From Candidatus Buchananbacteria bacterium (GTDB lineage Bacteria; Patescibacteriota; Patescibacteriia; 2-01-FULL-39-33), in the NCBI GenBank assembly GCA_903863425.1, contig CAIPBY010000002.1:1-33175 (forward strand): DNA of 33,175 bases. The letters are read 5' to 3'. The position numbers and the translations under genes were made by a program. Positions within the stretch are counted from its first letter, which is position 1. The number at the start of each line of letters is the position of its first letter. Under the pieces are notes generated by a model. It did not search any database, had not been told where the DNA came from, and saw only the letters and a list, made by a program, of their open reading frames with translations. Shown here piece by piece: positions 24,173 to 32,726 of the stretch.

Positions 24173-25360
24173 ATGCCTTCAAAAATTGTTCTAACTTCGG
24201 AAAAAAAAGCCAGACCCAGGAAAAAATTATCAGATAGTGCCGTGAAAGTTGTAAAGACGAAAAAAACAGCTTCTTCTAAACTGATAAAAACTAGAATTGC
24301 CAAAAAGGCTTCTGTCAGACCGAGAAGAAAAGCTATTTTGGATTTGCCATACGATTCTATCCAAAAAGATGATCTATTGCCTATATCCGAGGTTAAGCCA
24401 AGGAAGCCGGTAGATGATTTTTTTGCCAAGCCGTCTGTCAAGCCGAAGAAAGGATTGGGTTTTTATTTTAGCAGATTAGCGGCTTTTATAATTTTATTAG
24501 CCGTGTTAGCATTTTGCATAGACATTTACGGTATATATCAAATGAGTTGGCACGGTAGCATTAGCCATCAAGTGGCACATATTCTGCCTTTGCCAGCAGC
24601 CACGGTCAATAGTAAAATTATTAAATTATCTGATTATTTTGATGATGTTGATGTTTTGCAGATTGCCTTGTCCAATCAGAGAGAGGGATTGTCCGATCAA
24701 ATAATTTCTCCGGACAATAAGTCGTCGGTTATCGATCGACTTGTTCTTATAAATATTATAAATGAACAATTGAAGAAATATGGCCAGTCTGTTTCAGAAC
24801 AAGATTTAAATAGTAATTTGGATAGTATAATAACCCAATTCAATGGAAGATCTGAGGCTGAAAGCAACGTTAAAAAATTATATGGTATAAATCTTGATCA
24901 ATTCAAAGCCAAGGTTTTGAAACCGCTTTTGGCCAAGAATTTATTGCAATCGCAGATTGTCAAAGATGATAACTTAACCGTCAATAGGGATGCTAAGGCC
25001 AAGGCTGAGATGGTTCTGGAGTTGGCTTTGAGGCCGGGAGCGAATTTTTCTGATTTGGCCAAGCAATATACTGAGGATGAAGCTGGCATCAATACTGGAG
25101 GAGACTTGGGATTTGTATCTAGAGGTGAAGCCACGCCGGAAATAGAACAAATATTATTTTCTTTGCCCGCCAATACGGTTTATGATAAGATAATTACAAA
25201 CAATGTGGGCTATCACATTATTATGGTGGAAAATAAGCTAACTGATCCTTCGACAAACAAAGAAAGTGTCCAAGCCAAGCAAATATTAATTAAAGTAGAT
25301 GTGGATAAGTACCTTAGAGATTTAATGGCTGGGTTAAAGGTAGTTAAATATATAAAATAA
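24173..25360 (+). CDS. membrane-anchored parvulin-type peptidylprolyl isomerase
   Basis: ALRPGANFSDLAKQYTEDEAGINTGGDLGFVSRGEATPEIEQILFSL...GYHIIMVENK; basic N-terminal tail before a TM. Confidence 0.92.
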   Translation: MPSKIVLTSEKKARPRKKLSDSAVKVVKTKKTASSKLIKTRIAKKASVRPRRKAILDLPYDSIQKDDLLPISEVKPRKPVDDFFAKPSVKPKKGLGFYFSRLAAFIILLAVLAFCIDIYGIYQMSWHGSISHQVAHILPLPAATVNSKIIKLSDYFDDVDVLQIALSNQREGLSDQIISPDNKSSVIDRLVLINIINEQLKKYGQSVSEQDLNSNLDSIITQFNGRSEAESNVKKLYGINLDQFKAKVLKPLLAKNLLQSQIVKDDNLTVNRDAKAKAEMVLELALRPGANFSDLAKQYTEDEAGINTGGDLGFVSRGEATPEIEQILFSLPANTVYDKIITNNVGYHIIMVENKLTDPSTNKESVQAKQILIKVDVDKYLRDLMAGLKVVKYIK

Positions 25361-25386
25361 AAATTAAAATTGGAATTTAAGCCGAC

Positions 25387-25406
25387 CCCGCCAGAGGCGG
25401 GCAGGC
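25387..25406. repeat. small palindromic repeat CCCGCC-aga-GGCGGG-CAGGC (copy 2)
   Basis: See copy 1 at 3608-3628. Confidence 0.6.
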
Positions 25407-25442
25407 GTGGGAATCGCTCCGCTACTATAATACGTTTAATTG

Positions 25443-25514
25443 AGCCGAAGAGAGGACTTGAACCTCCAACCTACGGTTTACGATACCGTTGCTCTACCAT
25501 TGAGCCACTTCGGC
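25443..25514 (-). tRNA. tRNA-Thr (CGU)
   Basis: Minus: GCCGAAG...CTTCGGC acceptor, anticodon loop ATCGTAA, T arm GGAGG-TTCAAGT-CCTCT. Confidence 0.95.
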
Positions 25515-25526
25515 AAACAATTTAGA

Positions 25527-25597
25527 AGCGGGTAACGAGAATCGAACTCGTGCGTCAACCTTGGGAAGGTCGCATTCTACCACTAAATCATACCCGC
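25527..25597 (-). tRNA. tRNA-Gly (CCC)
   Basis: Minus: GCGGGTA...TACCCGC acceptor, anticodon loop TTCCCAA, T arm ACGAG-TTCGATT-CTCGT. Confidence 0.95.
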
Positions 25598-25625
25598 GAA
25601 AGGTAATATAAATATAACGTTAATT

Positions 25626-26480
25626 ATGATAAAAATCAATATCTGGCAGATGTTTAAGCGGAAAATGGGCACATTTAGTAAATTAAAATTATTCCTTTCA
25701 TTTGTGGCTCTGGCCAGTATTTTTCTTTTTTGTGGTCAGATAGCTAAGGCGAGTGATTTTTTCTTTCTGAAAGAGGTGAGTTATCCGCTAGAATCTGATT
25801 ATATTTTGAAGACAGAAGACGGTTTGCTTTCACTTAATGTGTTGGCCAGCTCTACTAATGATAGGTTTTATTTGAAAATGAGTAATTTAGCTAGGCAGGA
25901 TAGCATTAATCAGTTTTTTACTTATCCAGAAAGCTCTACTCCGGCAACAGATTTGTATTCAATTAGACTCGAGGGTAGTAAAGATATTACTTTTACTAAG
26001 CAACCAAGAATAACCTTGACTTACACGGAAAGTAATAAGTTTAATCAATTGTATTATTATGATTGGTATAATTTAAAGTTCGAGAAGCTTGATACTGTAA
26101 GAGATACAATTAAACATACTTTGCAATTCGATTTTCCTGCTGGCAAGCAGTCATTGCAGTTTGCGATTTTTAATGAGCCAGAGCTTATTGGCAGAGCATC
26201 GTGGTATGTGCACCCGAAGTATGAAAATGATTTGATTGCGGCCAGCGTTGATTTCGCCAAAGACACAAAATTAAGAGTAATTAATTTGGATAATAATAAA
26301 GAAGTAATTGTCACAGTCAAAGACTACGGTCCCAAGAAATGTTCTGACTGGACAGCTGAGGAGCAACGCAAGATGGGTCCATGTCAGGAAAGGATTTTGG
26401 ATTTATCTCAGGTGGCATTTAAAAAAATTGCTTCGACCAGTCAGGGAGTAATTCGCGTCAAAGCGATTCCTATTGAATAA
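25626..26480 (+). CDS. RlpA-like double-psi beta-barrel protein
   Basis: GRASWYVHPKYENDLIAASVDFAKDTKLRVINLDNNKEVIVTVKDYGP...RILDLSQVAFKKIA. Confidence 0.85.
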   Translation: MIKINIWQMFKRKMGTFSKLKLFLSFVALASIFLFCGQIAKASDFFFLKEVSYPLESDYILKTEDGLLSLNVLASSTNDRFYLKMSNLARQDSINQFFTYPESSTPATDLYSIRLEGSKDITFTKQPRITLTYTESNKFNQLYYYDWYNLKFEKLDTVRDTIKHTLQFDFPAGKQSLQFAIFNEPELIGRASWYVHPKYENDLIAASVDFAKDTKLRVINLDNNKEVIVTVKDYGPKKCSDWTAEEQRKMGPCQERILDLSQVAFKKIASTSQGVIRVKAIPIE

Positions 26481-26492
26481 TTTCACATTATC

Positions 26493-27173
26493 ATGATACA
26501 TCTTATAGATATTTTTAAGGAGTTTCCGCCCAATACAGTTGCCTTAAGGGGTATTAATTTACACATTGAGGCAGGGGAGTTTGTTTCTATCGTGGGATTG
26601 TCCGGTTCTGGCAAAACTACGGTGGTAAGGTTGCTTATCGCTGAGGCTAAGCCCACCAAAGGTCAGATTGTGGTTGGCGGTTGGGACATTACCAAGATTA
26701 AAAATAGTCAAGTTCCGTGTTTGCGCCGGCAGATTGGTGTGGTTTTTCAGGATTTTAAATTATTAAATAAAAAGACTGTTTTTGAAAATGTAGCTTTTGC
26801 CTTGCAAGTAGCCGGAACTGTCCGATCCAGGATTAACTCTATTGTGCCTCAAGTGCTTGAGATTGTGGACTTAAAAGACAAGGCCAATCGTTATCCACAG
26901 CAGTTATCTGGTGGAGAGAAGCAGAGGGTGGCTATTGCTAGAGCGCTTATTCATCGACCTAAGGTGCTTCTCGCCGATGAGCCGACTGGAAACTTGGATA
27001 CCATAAATTCTAAAGGCATTATTGATTTACTGCTCAAGATAAACGAGTTTGGCACGACAGTGGTACTCGTCACTCATGATAAGGATATTGTTAATTCGCT
27101 TAAGAAGAGAGTAGTGACTTTGGATGCTGGAGCTGTTAGTCAGGATCAAAGAGTGGGTAAGTATGTTATTTAA
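26493..27173 (+). CDS. ftsE: cell division ATP-binding protein FtsE
   Basis: ABC ATPase (GLSGSGKTTVVRLL, LSGGEKQRVAIARALIHRPKVLLADEPTGNLD) directly before ftsX. Confidence 0.95.
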   Translation: MIHLIDIFKEFPPNTVALRGINLHIEAGEFVSIVGLSGSGKTTVVRLLIAEAKPTKGQIVVGGWDITKIKNSQVPCLRRQIGVVFQDFKLLNKKTVFENVAFALQVAGTVRSRINSIVPQVLEIVDLKDKANRYPQQLSGGEKQRVAIARALIHRPKVLLADEPTGNLDTINSKGIIDLLLKINEFGTTVVLVTHDKDIVNSLKKRVVTLDAGAVSQDQRVGKYVI

Positions 27174-27191
27174 ATAAAACTAAATTCTGAA

Positions 27192-28109
27192 ATGTTTATT
27201 CTTTCTCTCGGCAGATCATTAATGTTTGCTCTCCAGTCTTTCTGGCGTAATTTCTGGTTGTCTTTGGCGACTATTGTTATTATTTTTCTGACTTTTTTGT
27301 CTATTAATTTTTTAATTGGTATTAATGCGGTTTCTGATTCAGCCTTAGCTGCGGTTAAAGATAGAGTGGATATATCAGTATATTTTAAGCCAGAAGTGCA
27401 GGAAGTCAAGATTTCTGAAATTAAATCGCATTTAGGGGCTATGCCTCAAGTCAAGGATATTGTTTATAAATCGCCTGAGCTGAATTTGAAAGAATTCCAG
27501 GAGAGGCACAAAAATGATGCCAATATTCAAGAAACGCTTAAGGAGCTAGAGGGAAATCCTTTGGGTGGGACGCTTGTGATAAGAGCTGGACAATTAGCAG
27601 ATTATCCGGAAGTGCTTAAGGCCGTGGATAATCCGGCTTATGCGGATTTGATTGAGGAGAAGAATTACGAGGATCATCAATTGGTAATAACCAGGATAAA
27701 TAATATTTCTGATAATGTCCGCAAAGGCGCTATAATAATCAGTATTCTTTTCATTCTTATTGCCATTCTTATTGTATTTAATACTGTAAGAATTGCCATT
27801 TTCACTCATCAGAATGAGATTTCCATTATGAAATTAGTCGGTGCTAGCAATTGGTTTATTCGGGCGCCATTTATATTTGAAAGTATTTTCTCGGGAATTA
27901 TTGGATGTCTTTTGGCCTTGGCCGTGTTTTATCCGCTTTTGTCATTAGTCCAGCCACAATTAGCGAGTTTTTTTAATGGCGCTAACTTTGATTTAGTGGG
28001 GTATTTTAATAATCATCTCGTCTGGATAGTGGGATCGCAGTTGGTGGGGATTATTATTTTGAATTTTATTAGTAGTAGTGCGGCTATCGGTAGGTATTTG
28101 AAGGTGTAA
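27192..28109 (+). CDS. ftsX: cell division protein FtsX
   Basis: Four-TM permease; VDISVYFKPEVQEVKISEIKSHLGAMPQVKDI ectodomain; adjacent to ftsE. Confidence 0.95.
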   Translation: MFILSLGRSLMFALQSFWRNFWLSLATIVIIFLTFLSINFLIGINAVSDSALAAVKDRVDISVYFKPEVQEVKISEIKSHLGAMPQVKDIVYKSPELNLKEFQERHKNDANIQETLKELEGNPLGGTLVIRAGQLADYPEVLKAVDNPAYADLIEEKNYEDHQLVITRINNISDNVRKGAIIISILFILIAILIVFNTVRIAIFTHQNEISIMKLVGASNWFIRAPFIFESIFSGIIGCLLALAVFYPLLSLVQPQLASFFNGANFDLVGYFNNHLVWIVGSQLVGIIILNFISSSAAIGRYLKV

Positions 28110-28121
28110 TTTTTGAAACTA

Positions 28122-28160
28122 AACAACCGTTCCGATATAACATCGAAACGGTTGTTTTAT
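28122..28160. terminator. bidirectional-looking terminator hairpin
   Basis: AACAACCGTT...AACGGTTGTT flanked by T-rich and A-rich tracts. Confidence 0.75.
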
Positions 28161-28191
28161 TTGAATTTAGTTTTATTATTTAAATGGGGGA

Positions 28192-28224
28192 CGGACTGCA
28201 GAAGTGTGTGACTACTGCAGTCCG
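28192..28224 (-). repeat. 10-bp perfect inverted repeat CGGACTGCAG/CTGCAGTCCG downstream of the zinc-ribbon gene
   Basis: Read directly; weak T-tract, so terminator function is uncertain. Confidence 0.7.
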
Positions 28225-28232
28225 ATGCGCGA

Positions 28233-28385
28233 TCATGCCGCCACCCTTTGGGGTGGGGGGATGGTCAATGTGGCTTTTTTGGGAAGTGGTCCCAGTTTGC
28301 AAACAACACAAATAGGGCCACCTACTTCGCGGTACTTACCAATGCCGGGTGGCAAAGGCCTACCGCACAAAGAGCATTCTTCCAT
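28233..28385 (-). CDS. 50-aa zinc-ribbon-like protein
   Basis: Translates MEECSLCGRPLPPGIGKYREVGGPICVVCKLGPLPKKATLTIPPPQRVAA; CxxC-x18-CxxC; SD AAAGGTGA; consensus promoter upstream. Confidence 0.8.
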   Translation of the reverse strand: MEECSLCGRPLPPGIGKYREVGGPICVVCKLGPLPKKATLTIPPPQRVAA

Positions 28386-28447
28386 ATTGTCACCTTTGTT
28401 ATTGCCTTGTTTTTACTTTTCGACATATTCCTAGGCAATAACGAGTT

Positions 28448-28476
28448 ATTATAAGTAAAATTAGATTAATTGTCAA
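28448..28476 (-). promoter_or_regulatory. minus-strand consensus promoter TTGACA-N17-TATAAT
   Basis: TGTCAA 28471-28476 and ATTATA 28448-28453 on plus; 17-nt spacer. Confidence 0.85.
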
Positions 28477-28572
28477 TGGCAGTTATTAACTTATTTTTTA
28501 ACTAAAATTAGCAAAAATAAAACACCACAAAAGGTGTTTTATTATTTTGAATAATAGTTTTCCCGCGCAAAG

Positions 28573-28643
28573 CTGGGAGACTAGGAATCGAACCTAGATT
28601 AATGGCTTCAAAGGCCACTGTCCTACCATTAGACGATCTCCCA
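28573..28643 (-). tRNA. tRNA-Gln (UUG)
   Basis: Minus: TGGGAGA...TCTCCCA acceptor, anticodon loop CTTTGAA, T arm CTAGG-TTCGATT-CCTAG. Confidence 0.95.
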
Positions 28644-28689
28644 ATAATATTCTTTAATTTTTCTAACTATTCAGTTGTAATACATTTCC

Positions 28690-28804
28690 CGCACGGGCCT
28701 AAGGCCCATCCCTGGGTTGGCGCTGGATGCTCCTTATGGTCGCATCCATCGACTCTCGTCCGGATTACCGAACTCGCTTCCAACCTGTCGGTGATTACAC
28801 CGAC
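28690..28804 (-). ncRNA. tRNA-associated structured element, copy A
   Basis: Minus: GTCGGTG-taat-CACCGAC, GGTTGG-AAGCGAG...CGATGGATGC/GCATCCAGCG-CCAACC, then GGGCC-tta-GGCCC; homologous to copy B. Confidence 0.55.
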
Positions 28805-28822
28805 CCATTAGACGATCTCCCA
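28805..28822 (-). repeat. 18-nt exact duplicate of the tRNA-Gln 5' end
   Basis: TGGGAGATCGTCTAATGG (minus) identical to 28626-28643. Confidence 0.9.
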
Positions 28823-28843
28823 GTTTTGGGCGGGATTCCCAGT

Positions 28844-28930
28844 TTATTTCTGCTTTTGCTTGCCCTTTTTCTGTTGCCATTTCAATTTTGGCACTTTTGC
28901 TCCGGGGTCTCTTTTTGTTTTCTTAGGCAT
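28844..28930 (-). CDS. 28-aa basic mini-ORF (MPKKTKRDPGAKVPKLKWQQKKGKQKQK)
   Basis: ATG 28930 to TAA 28844; TTGATT-N17-TATATT-like promoter upstream on minus; no SD. Confidence 0.4.
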   Translation of the reverse strand: MPKKTKRDPGAKVPKLKWQQKKGKQKQK

Positions 28931-29009
28931 TTTGTTTTGTTTCAATTTAAAATCTCCAATTCGGAGATAGGAACAATATAGCATAATTTAATGAATAAAT
29001 CAATAAAAA

Positions 29010-29038
29010 TTGACAAAGGCCATATAATATGTTAATAA
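29010..29038 (+). promoter_or_regulatory. promoter TTGACA-N17-TAATAA
   Basis: TTGACA 29010-29015, 17-nt spacer, TAATAA 29033-29038. Confidence 0.6.
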
Positions 29039-29102
29039 TATATCGGTAATTCAGCGAGATTCTTTACAACCAGCTGTGCTAGTAGAAGGAGAGGATTCGG
29101 TC

Positions 29103-29486
29103 ATGGCGAAGGTATTGATAATTGATGATGAGGAAGATGTGCGCGTGATGATAGCCAGAACATGCAATATTGCTGGCGTGGAGGTTGTTCAAGCCGAGAG
29201 TGGCCTGAATATTGAAAGAGTCGTGGATTCCGAAGTAATTGTGGCATTTCTGGATTGGGCTGGTGACAGCCAAGGACTGGAGTGTGCCCGGTTCCTCTAC
29301 GAGTGGTTTCCCAAGATTCGTGTCTATATTTTCTCGGGCAACGATCGCAGGGTCATCGTGAGGAATCTTTATTCGGAGAGTGTCTCCGTAGCCGGAGTTG
29401 TCGATAAGACAGCTTCCATGGAGGAAATTGAGTTGCTGGTACGTTCGGCTCTGTACGCCAAAAAGGCCGAAGGGGCTACGGCGTGA
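29103..29486 (+). CDS. stand-alone response-regulator receiver domain
   Basis: MAKVLIIDDEEDVRVMI, FLDWAGD (phospho-acceptor), FSGND, VVDKTAS; SD AAGGAG before ATG 29103. Confidence 0.85.
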   Translation: MAKVLIIDDEEDVRVMIARTCNIAGVEVVQAESGLNIERVVDSEVIVAFLDWAGDSQGLECARFLYEWFPKIRVYIFSGNDRRVIVRNLYSESVSVAGVVDKTASMEEIELLVRSALYAKKAEGATA

Positions 29487-29513
29487 AATACACGGCAACA
29501 GTCAACCAGTCAC

Positions 29514-29557
29514 AAAGGACGAATGCATCAGCGAGTGCATATACGTCCTTTTTTTAT
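29514..29557 (+). terminator. terminator of the receiver-domain cassette
   Basis: AAGGACG-a-ATGCA-tcagcgag-TGCAT-ata-CGTCCTT-TTTTT. Confidence 0.85.
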
Positions 29558-29585
29558 TTTTCAAATATTCTGCTACAATATAGTC

Positions 29586-32573
29586 ATGTCTGAATTAGAG
29601 AAGCTCAACTTACAGCAGAAAGAGGCCGTTACCCACGATAATGGCCCTCTTTTGATTGTGGCTGGTGCCGGAACTGGCAAAACCACGGTCATAACGCAAA
29701 GAATCGCCCAATTGATTAATACCGGCAAATGTAAGCCCGAGGAAATCTTGGCTCTCACTTTTACAGATAAGTCAGCCGGCGAGATGGAAGAGCGCGTAGA
29801 TATGTTTTTACCCTATGGCTATGTGGATTTGTGGATTTCCACTTTCCATGCTTTTGCCGAGCGTATCTTAAAAGAGCACGGGTTGGAAATCGGCTTGCCC
29901 AATGACTTCAAATTACTCAATACTACCGAGCAGTGGTTACTGATCAGGAAAAATATAGAAAAATTCAAGTTGGATTATTATCGACCACTAGGTAATCCCA
30001 CCAAGTTTATTCACGGATTGCTCAAGCATTTCTCCCGCGCCAAGGATGAAAATATTTCTTCCGAGGAATATCTCAAATATGTTGAGGATTTAAAGTTGAA
30101 TAATGATAGTGCTGAATTTATCAGTGATATTTTGAGTGAGGAAGAAAGGAAGAAATTAACCAAACAAGAGCTGAAAGAATTGGCTGGAGAGGAAATCAAG
30201 AAGCAGACCGAGGTGGCTGAAGCTTACCACGTCTATCAGAAATTACTGCTGGACAACAATGCCTTGGATTTCGGTGATTTGATAAATTATTGTCTCAAAT
30301 TATTTAATGCGCGTAAGGGGATTTTGCTCAAATACCGCCAGCAATTTAAATACATTTTGGTGGATGAATTTCAGGATACCAATCTGGCTCAGTATGAATT
30401 AATCAAATTGCTGGCCAATCCGACCAACAATATTACCGTGGTTGGCGACGATGATCAATCTATCTATAAATTCCGTGGCGCATCAGTTTCCAATATCTTG
30501 CAGTTCAAAGATGATTTCCCGGATTCCAAAGAAATTTTCCTCAACAATAATTATCGCAGTGCGCAAGGCATCCTGGACTTGTCTTATAATTTTATTTGTC
30601 AGAATAATCCCAATCGCTTGGAGGTGAAGCTCGCCGGAAATGGTAAAAATTTATCCAAGAAATTAATTGCTTCAACGGAAGACAAAGCTGAGATAAAGCA
30701 CTTCCATGGTAATACTTTGCAGGATGAAGTTAATTTGACGGTTAATAAAATTATTGAGTTGTATAATGCTGACACCAATCCCAAGTGGTCTGATTTTGCT
30801 ATTCTAGTTCGCGCTAATTCCGGCGCCGATGATTTTGTTTATGCGCTCGAGAAAGCCAAAGTGCCATATAACTTCTGCGCTTCCAAGGGTTTGTATGCTA
30901 AGCGAGTAGTCCTTGATTTGTTGGCCTATCTCAAGCTGTTGGATAATTATCACGAAAGCCCGTCCATGTATCGACTGCTGACAATTCCTATGTGGGAAAT
31001 AGGTCATCATGATATTGTTAATTTGAATTACTGGGCTAATCGTAAGGGCTGGTCGCTGTATGAGATTATGAAGCAAATTATATTATTTAAAAATATCTCT
31101 GAGCCAGCGATCAAAAAAATAGAGATAATTCTGGCACAGATTGCCAAGGGATCAACTATGGTGCGCGAGGGCAAGAAGACAACCGAGATTATTCAGGAAT
31201 TTCTTAACTCCAGCGGATATCTCAAGATGATTGTGGCTACAGATTCTCTGGATAATCGCGAGCAAACAAATTATTTAAATCAGTTCTACAAAAAGGCCAA
31301 GCAGTTTGAGCAAGAGAATCCCGACCACTCGCTTAAGGCGTTTATGGAAATGGTTGATTTTGAATTAGAAGCTGGAGAAGAGGGAAGCATTTCCCAGAAT
31401 TTGGAAGATTCCAGTCCAGACACTTTGAAAATCATGACGGTTCATGGCTCCAAAGGTTTGGAATTCAAATATGTTTTCATTGTTAATATGGTTGATAAGC
31501 GTTTCCCGGCCGTGGGCAGATCAGAAGCGATTGAGTTGCCAGCAAAATTAGTCAAAGAAATAATTCCCGAGGGCGACGTACATTTACAGGAGGAGAGAAG
31601 ACTTTTCTATGTGGCTATGACGCGCGCCAAGCTGGGGTTGTATTTTACTTCAGCTAGTGATTATGGCGGAGCCAGAGACAAGAAATTATCCAGATTCCTC
31701 GTGGAGATGGAAGAGTTGGGTTTTATTTTGGCCCAAGAAGCCAAGCGTGACAAGAAAGAATATGAGGAAATCAAGGAAGTGGAGAAGTCTGATCGGCCAA
31801 TGGGATTTATGCCCCAGAAATTTTCCTTTACTCAGATCAAAGCGTTTGAGAATTGCCCGTATCAGTACAGATTCGCTCATATTTTGAAAATTCCCACTTC
31901 GGGCAAGTCAGTGTTCTCTTTTGGCAAAACCATGCACTCGACTTTGCAGAAGTTTTTCATTTTGGTAAATTCGCTCAAGAGTTCCAATCAGGCTGATTTA
32001 TTTAATCAACAGCCCAAGGAATTCGTTCCTCCCAAATTAGAGGAATTATATAAGATCTACGAAGAGACATTTATTGACGATTGGTATCCTGACAAGAAAA
32101 CCAAAGAGGATTATTTCGCCAAAGGTAAGACTGCCCTGAAGATGTTTTATGATTCATATTTGCAGAGATTGCCGGAAGCCATAAATTTGGAATATGGTTT
32201 TAATTTAAAGATTGGCGATTATAGTTTACGCGGACAAATTGATCGCATTGATAAGTTAGGCGATGGCATCAAGATTGTGGATTACAAGACTGGCAAGGCC
32301 AAAGAGAAACTATCGAGTGAAGATAAGGAGCAGTTGTTGATTTATCAGATTGCTGCTGAGCAGGTTTTAAGAGTAAAGGTGAATGAGCTGAGTTTTTATT
32401 ATCTCGAAGAGGGGAGAGAAGAAACTTTCCTGGGCAATGAGAAAGAATTAGTCAAGGTCAAAGAGCGAGTCATCAATACTATCTCGGAAATTAGAAAAGG
32501 ATATTTCACGGCTACTCCAAGCGAGCTGTGTAAGTATTGTGATTTTAATTCAATTTGTGAATTTAGAAAATGA
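29586..32573 (+). CDS. UvrD/PcrA-type SF1 helicase fused to a C-terminal PD-(D/E)XK nuclease with Cys cluster
   Basis: VAGAGTGKTTVITQRIAQL, VDEFQDTN, DDDQSIYKFRGA, TVHGSKGLEFKYVF, VAMTRAK; LRGQIDRIDKLGDGIKIVDYKTGK; CKYCDFNSIC. Confidence 0.95.
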   Translation: MSELEKLNLQQKEAVTHDNGPLLIVAGAGTGKTTVITQRIAQLINTGKCKPEEILALTFTDKSAGEMEERVDMFLPYGYVDLWISTFHAFAERILKEHGLEIGLPNDFKLLNTTEQWLLIRKNIEKFKLDYYRPLGNPTKFIHGLLKHFSRAKDENISSEEYLKYVEDLKLNNDSAEFISDILSEEERKKLTKQELKELAGEEIKKQTEVAEAYHVYQKLLLDNNALDFGDLINYCLKLFNARKGILLKYRQQFKYILVDEFQDTNLAQYELIKLLANPTNNITVVGDDDQSIYKFRGASVSNILQFKDDFPDSKEIFLNNNYRSAQGILDLSYNFICQNNPNRLEVKLAGNGKNLSKKLIASTEDKAEIKHFHGNTLQDEVNLTVNKIIELYNADTNPKWSDFAILVRANSGADDFVYALEKAKVPYNFCASKGLYAKRVVLDLLAYLKLLDNYHESPSMYRLLTIPMWEIGHHDIVNLNYWANRKGWSLYEIMKQIILFKNISEPAIKKIEIILAQIAKGSTMVREGKKTTEIIQEFLNSSGYLKMIVATDSLDNREQTNYLNQFYKKAKQFEQENPDHSLKAFMEMVDFELEAGEEGSISQNLEDSSPDTLKIMTVHGSKGLEFKYVFIVNMVDKRFPAVGRSEAIELPAKLVKEIIPEGDVHLQEERRLFYVAMTRAKLGLYFTSASDYGGARDKKLSRFLVEMEELGFILAQEAKRDKKEYEEIKEVEKSDRPMGFMPQKFSFTQIKAFENCPYQYRFAHILKIPTSGKSVFSFGKTMHSTLQKFFILVNSLKSSNQADLFNQQPKEFVPPKLEELYKIYEETFIDDWYPDKKTKEDYFAKGKTALKMFYDSYLQRLPEAINLEYGFNLKIGDYSLRGQIDRIDKLGDGIKIVDYKTGKAKEKLSSEDKEQLLIYQIAAEQVLRVKVNELSFYYLEEGREETFLGNEKELVKVKERVINTISEIRKGYFTATPSELCKYCDFNSICEFRK

Positions 32574-32580
32574 GTTTCTT

Positions 32581-32711
32581 CCCCTCCTTTCAAAGGAGGG
32601 GCAAGGGGAGGTTATGAAAGTCACGAATTACACGTTTATATTTAGCAAATAAAAGTCACGATTATATACTTGTTCCAAAACCCCTCCCTGCCTCCCCTTG
32701 GAAAGGGGAGG
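32581..32711. repeat. inverted pair of ~33-bp self-complementary repeats (MITE-like)
   Basis: Left CCCCTCCTTTCAAAGGAGGGGCAAGGGGAGGTT 32581-32613; right 32679-32711 is a near reverse complement. Confidence 0.7.
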
Positions 32712-32726
32712 AAAAATACAAAAAAT

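Noticed and set aside
28204-28454. ORFs 28204-28434(+) and 28248-28454(+)
   Set aside because: Antisense to the better supported zinc-ribbon gene and its promoter.
28602-28981. ORFs 28602-28811(+) and 28727-28981(+)
   Set aside because: Antisense to tRNA-Gln, structured element A and the mini-ORF region.
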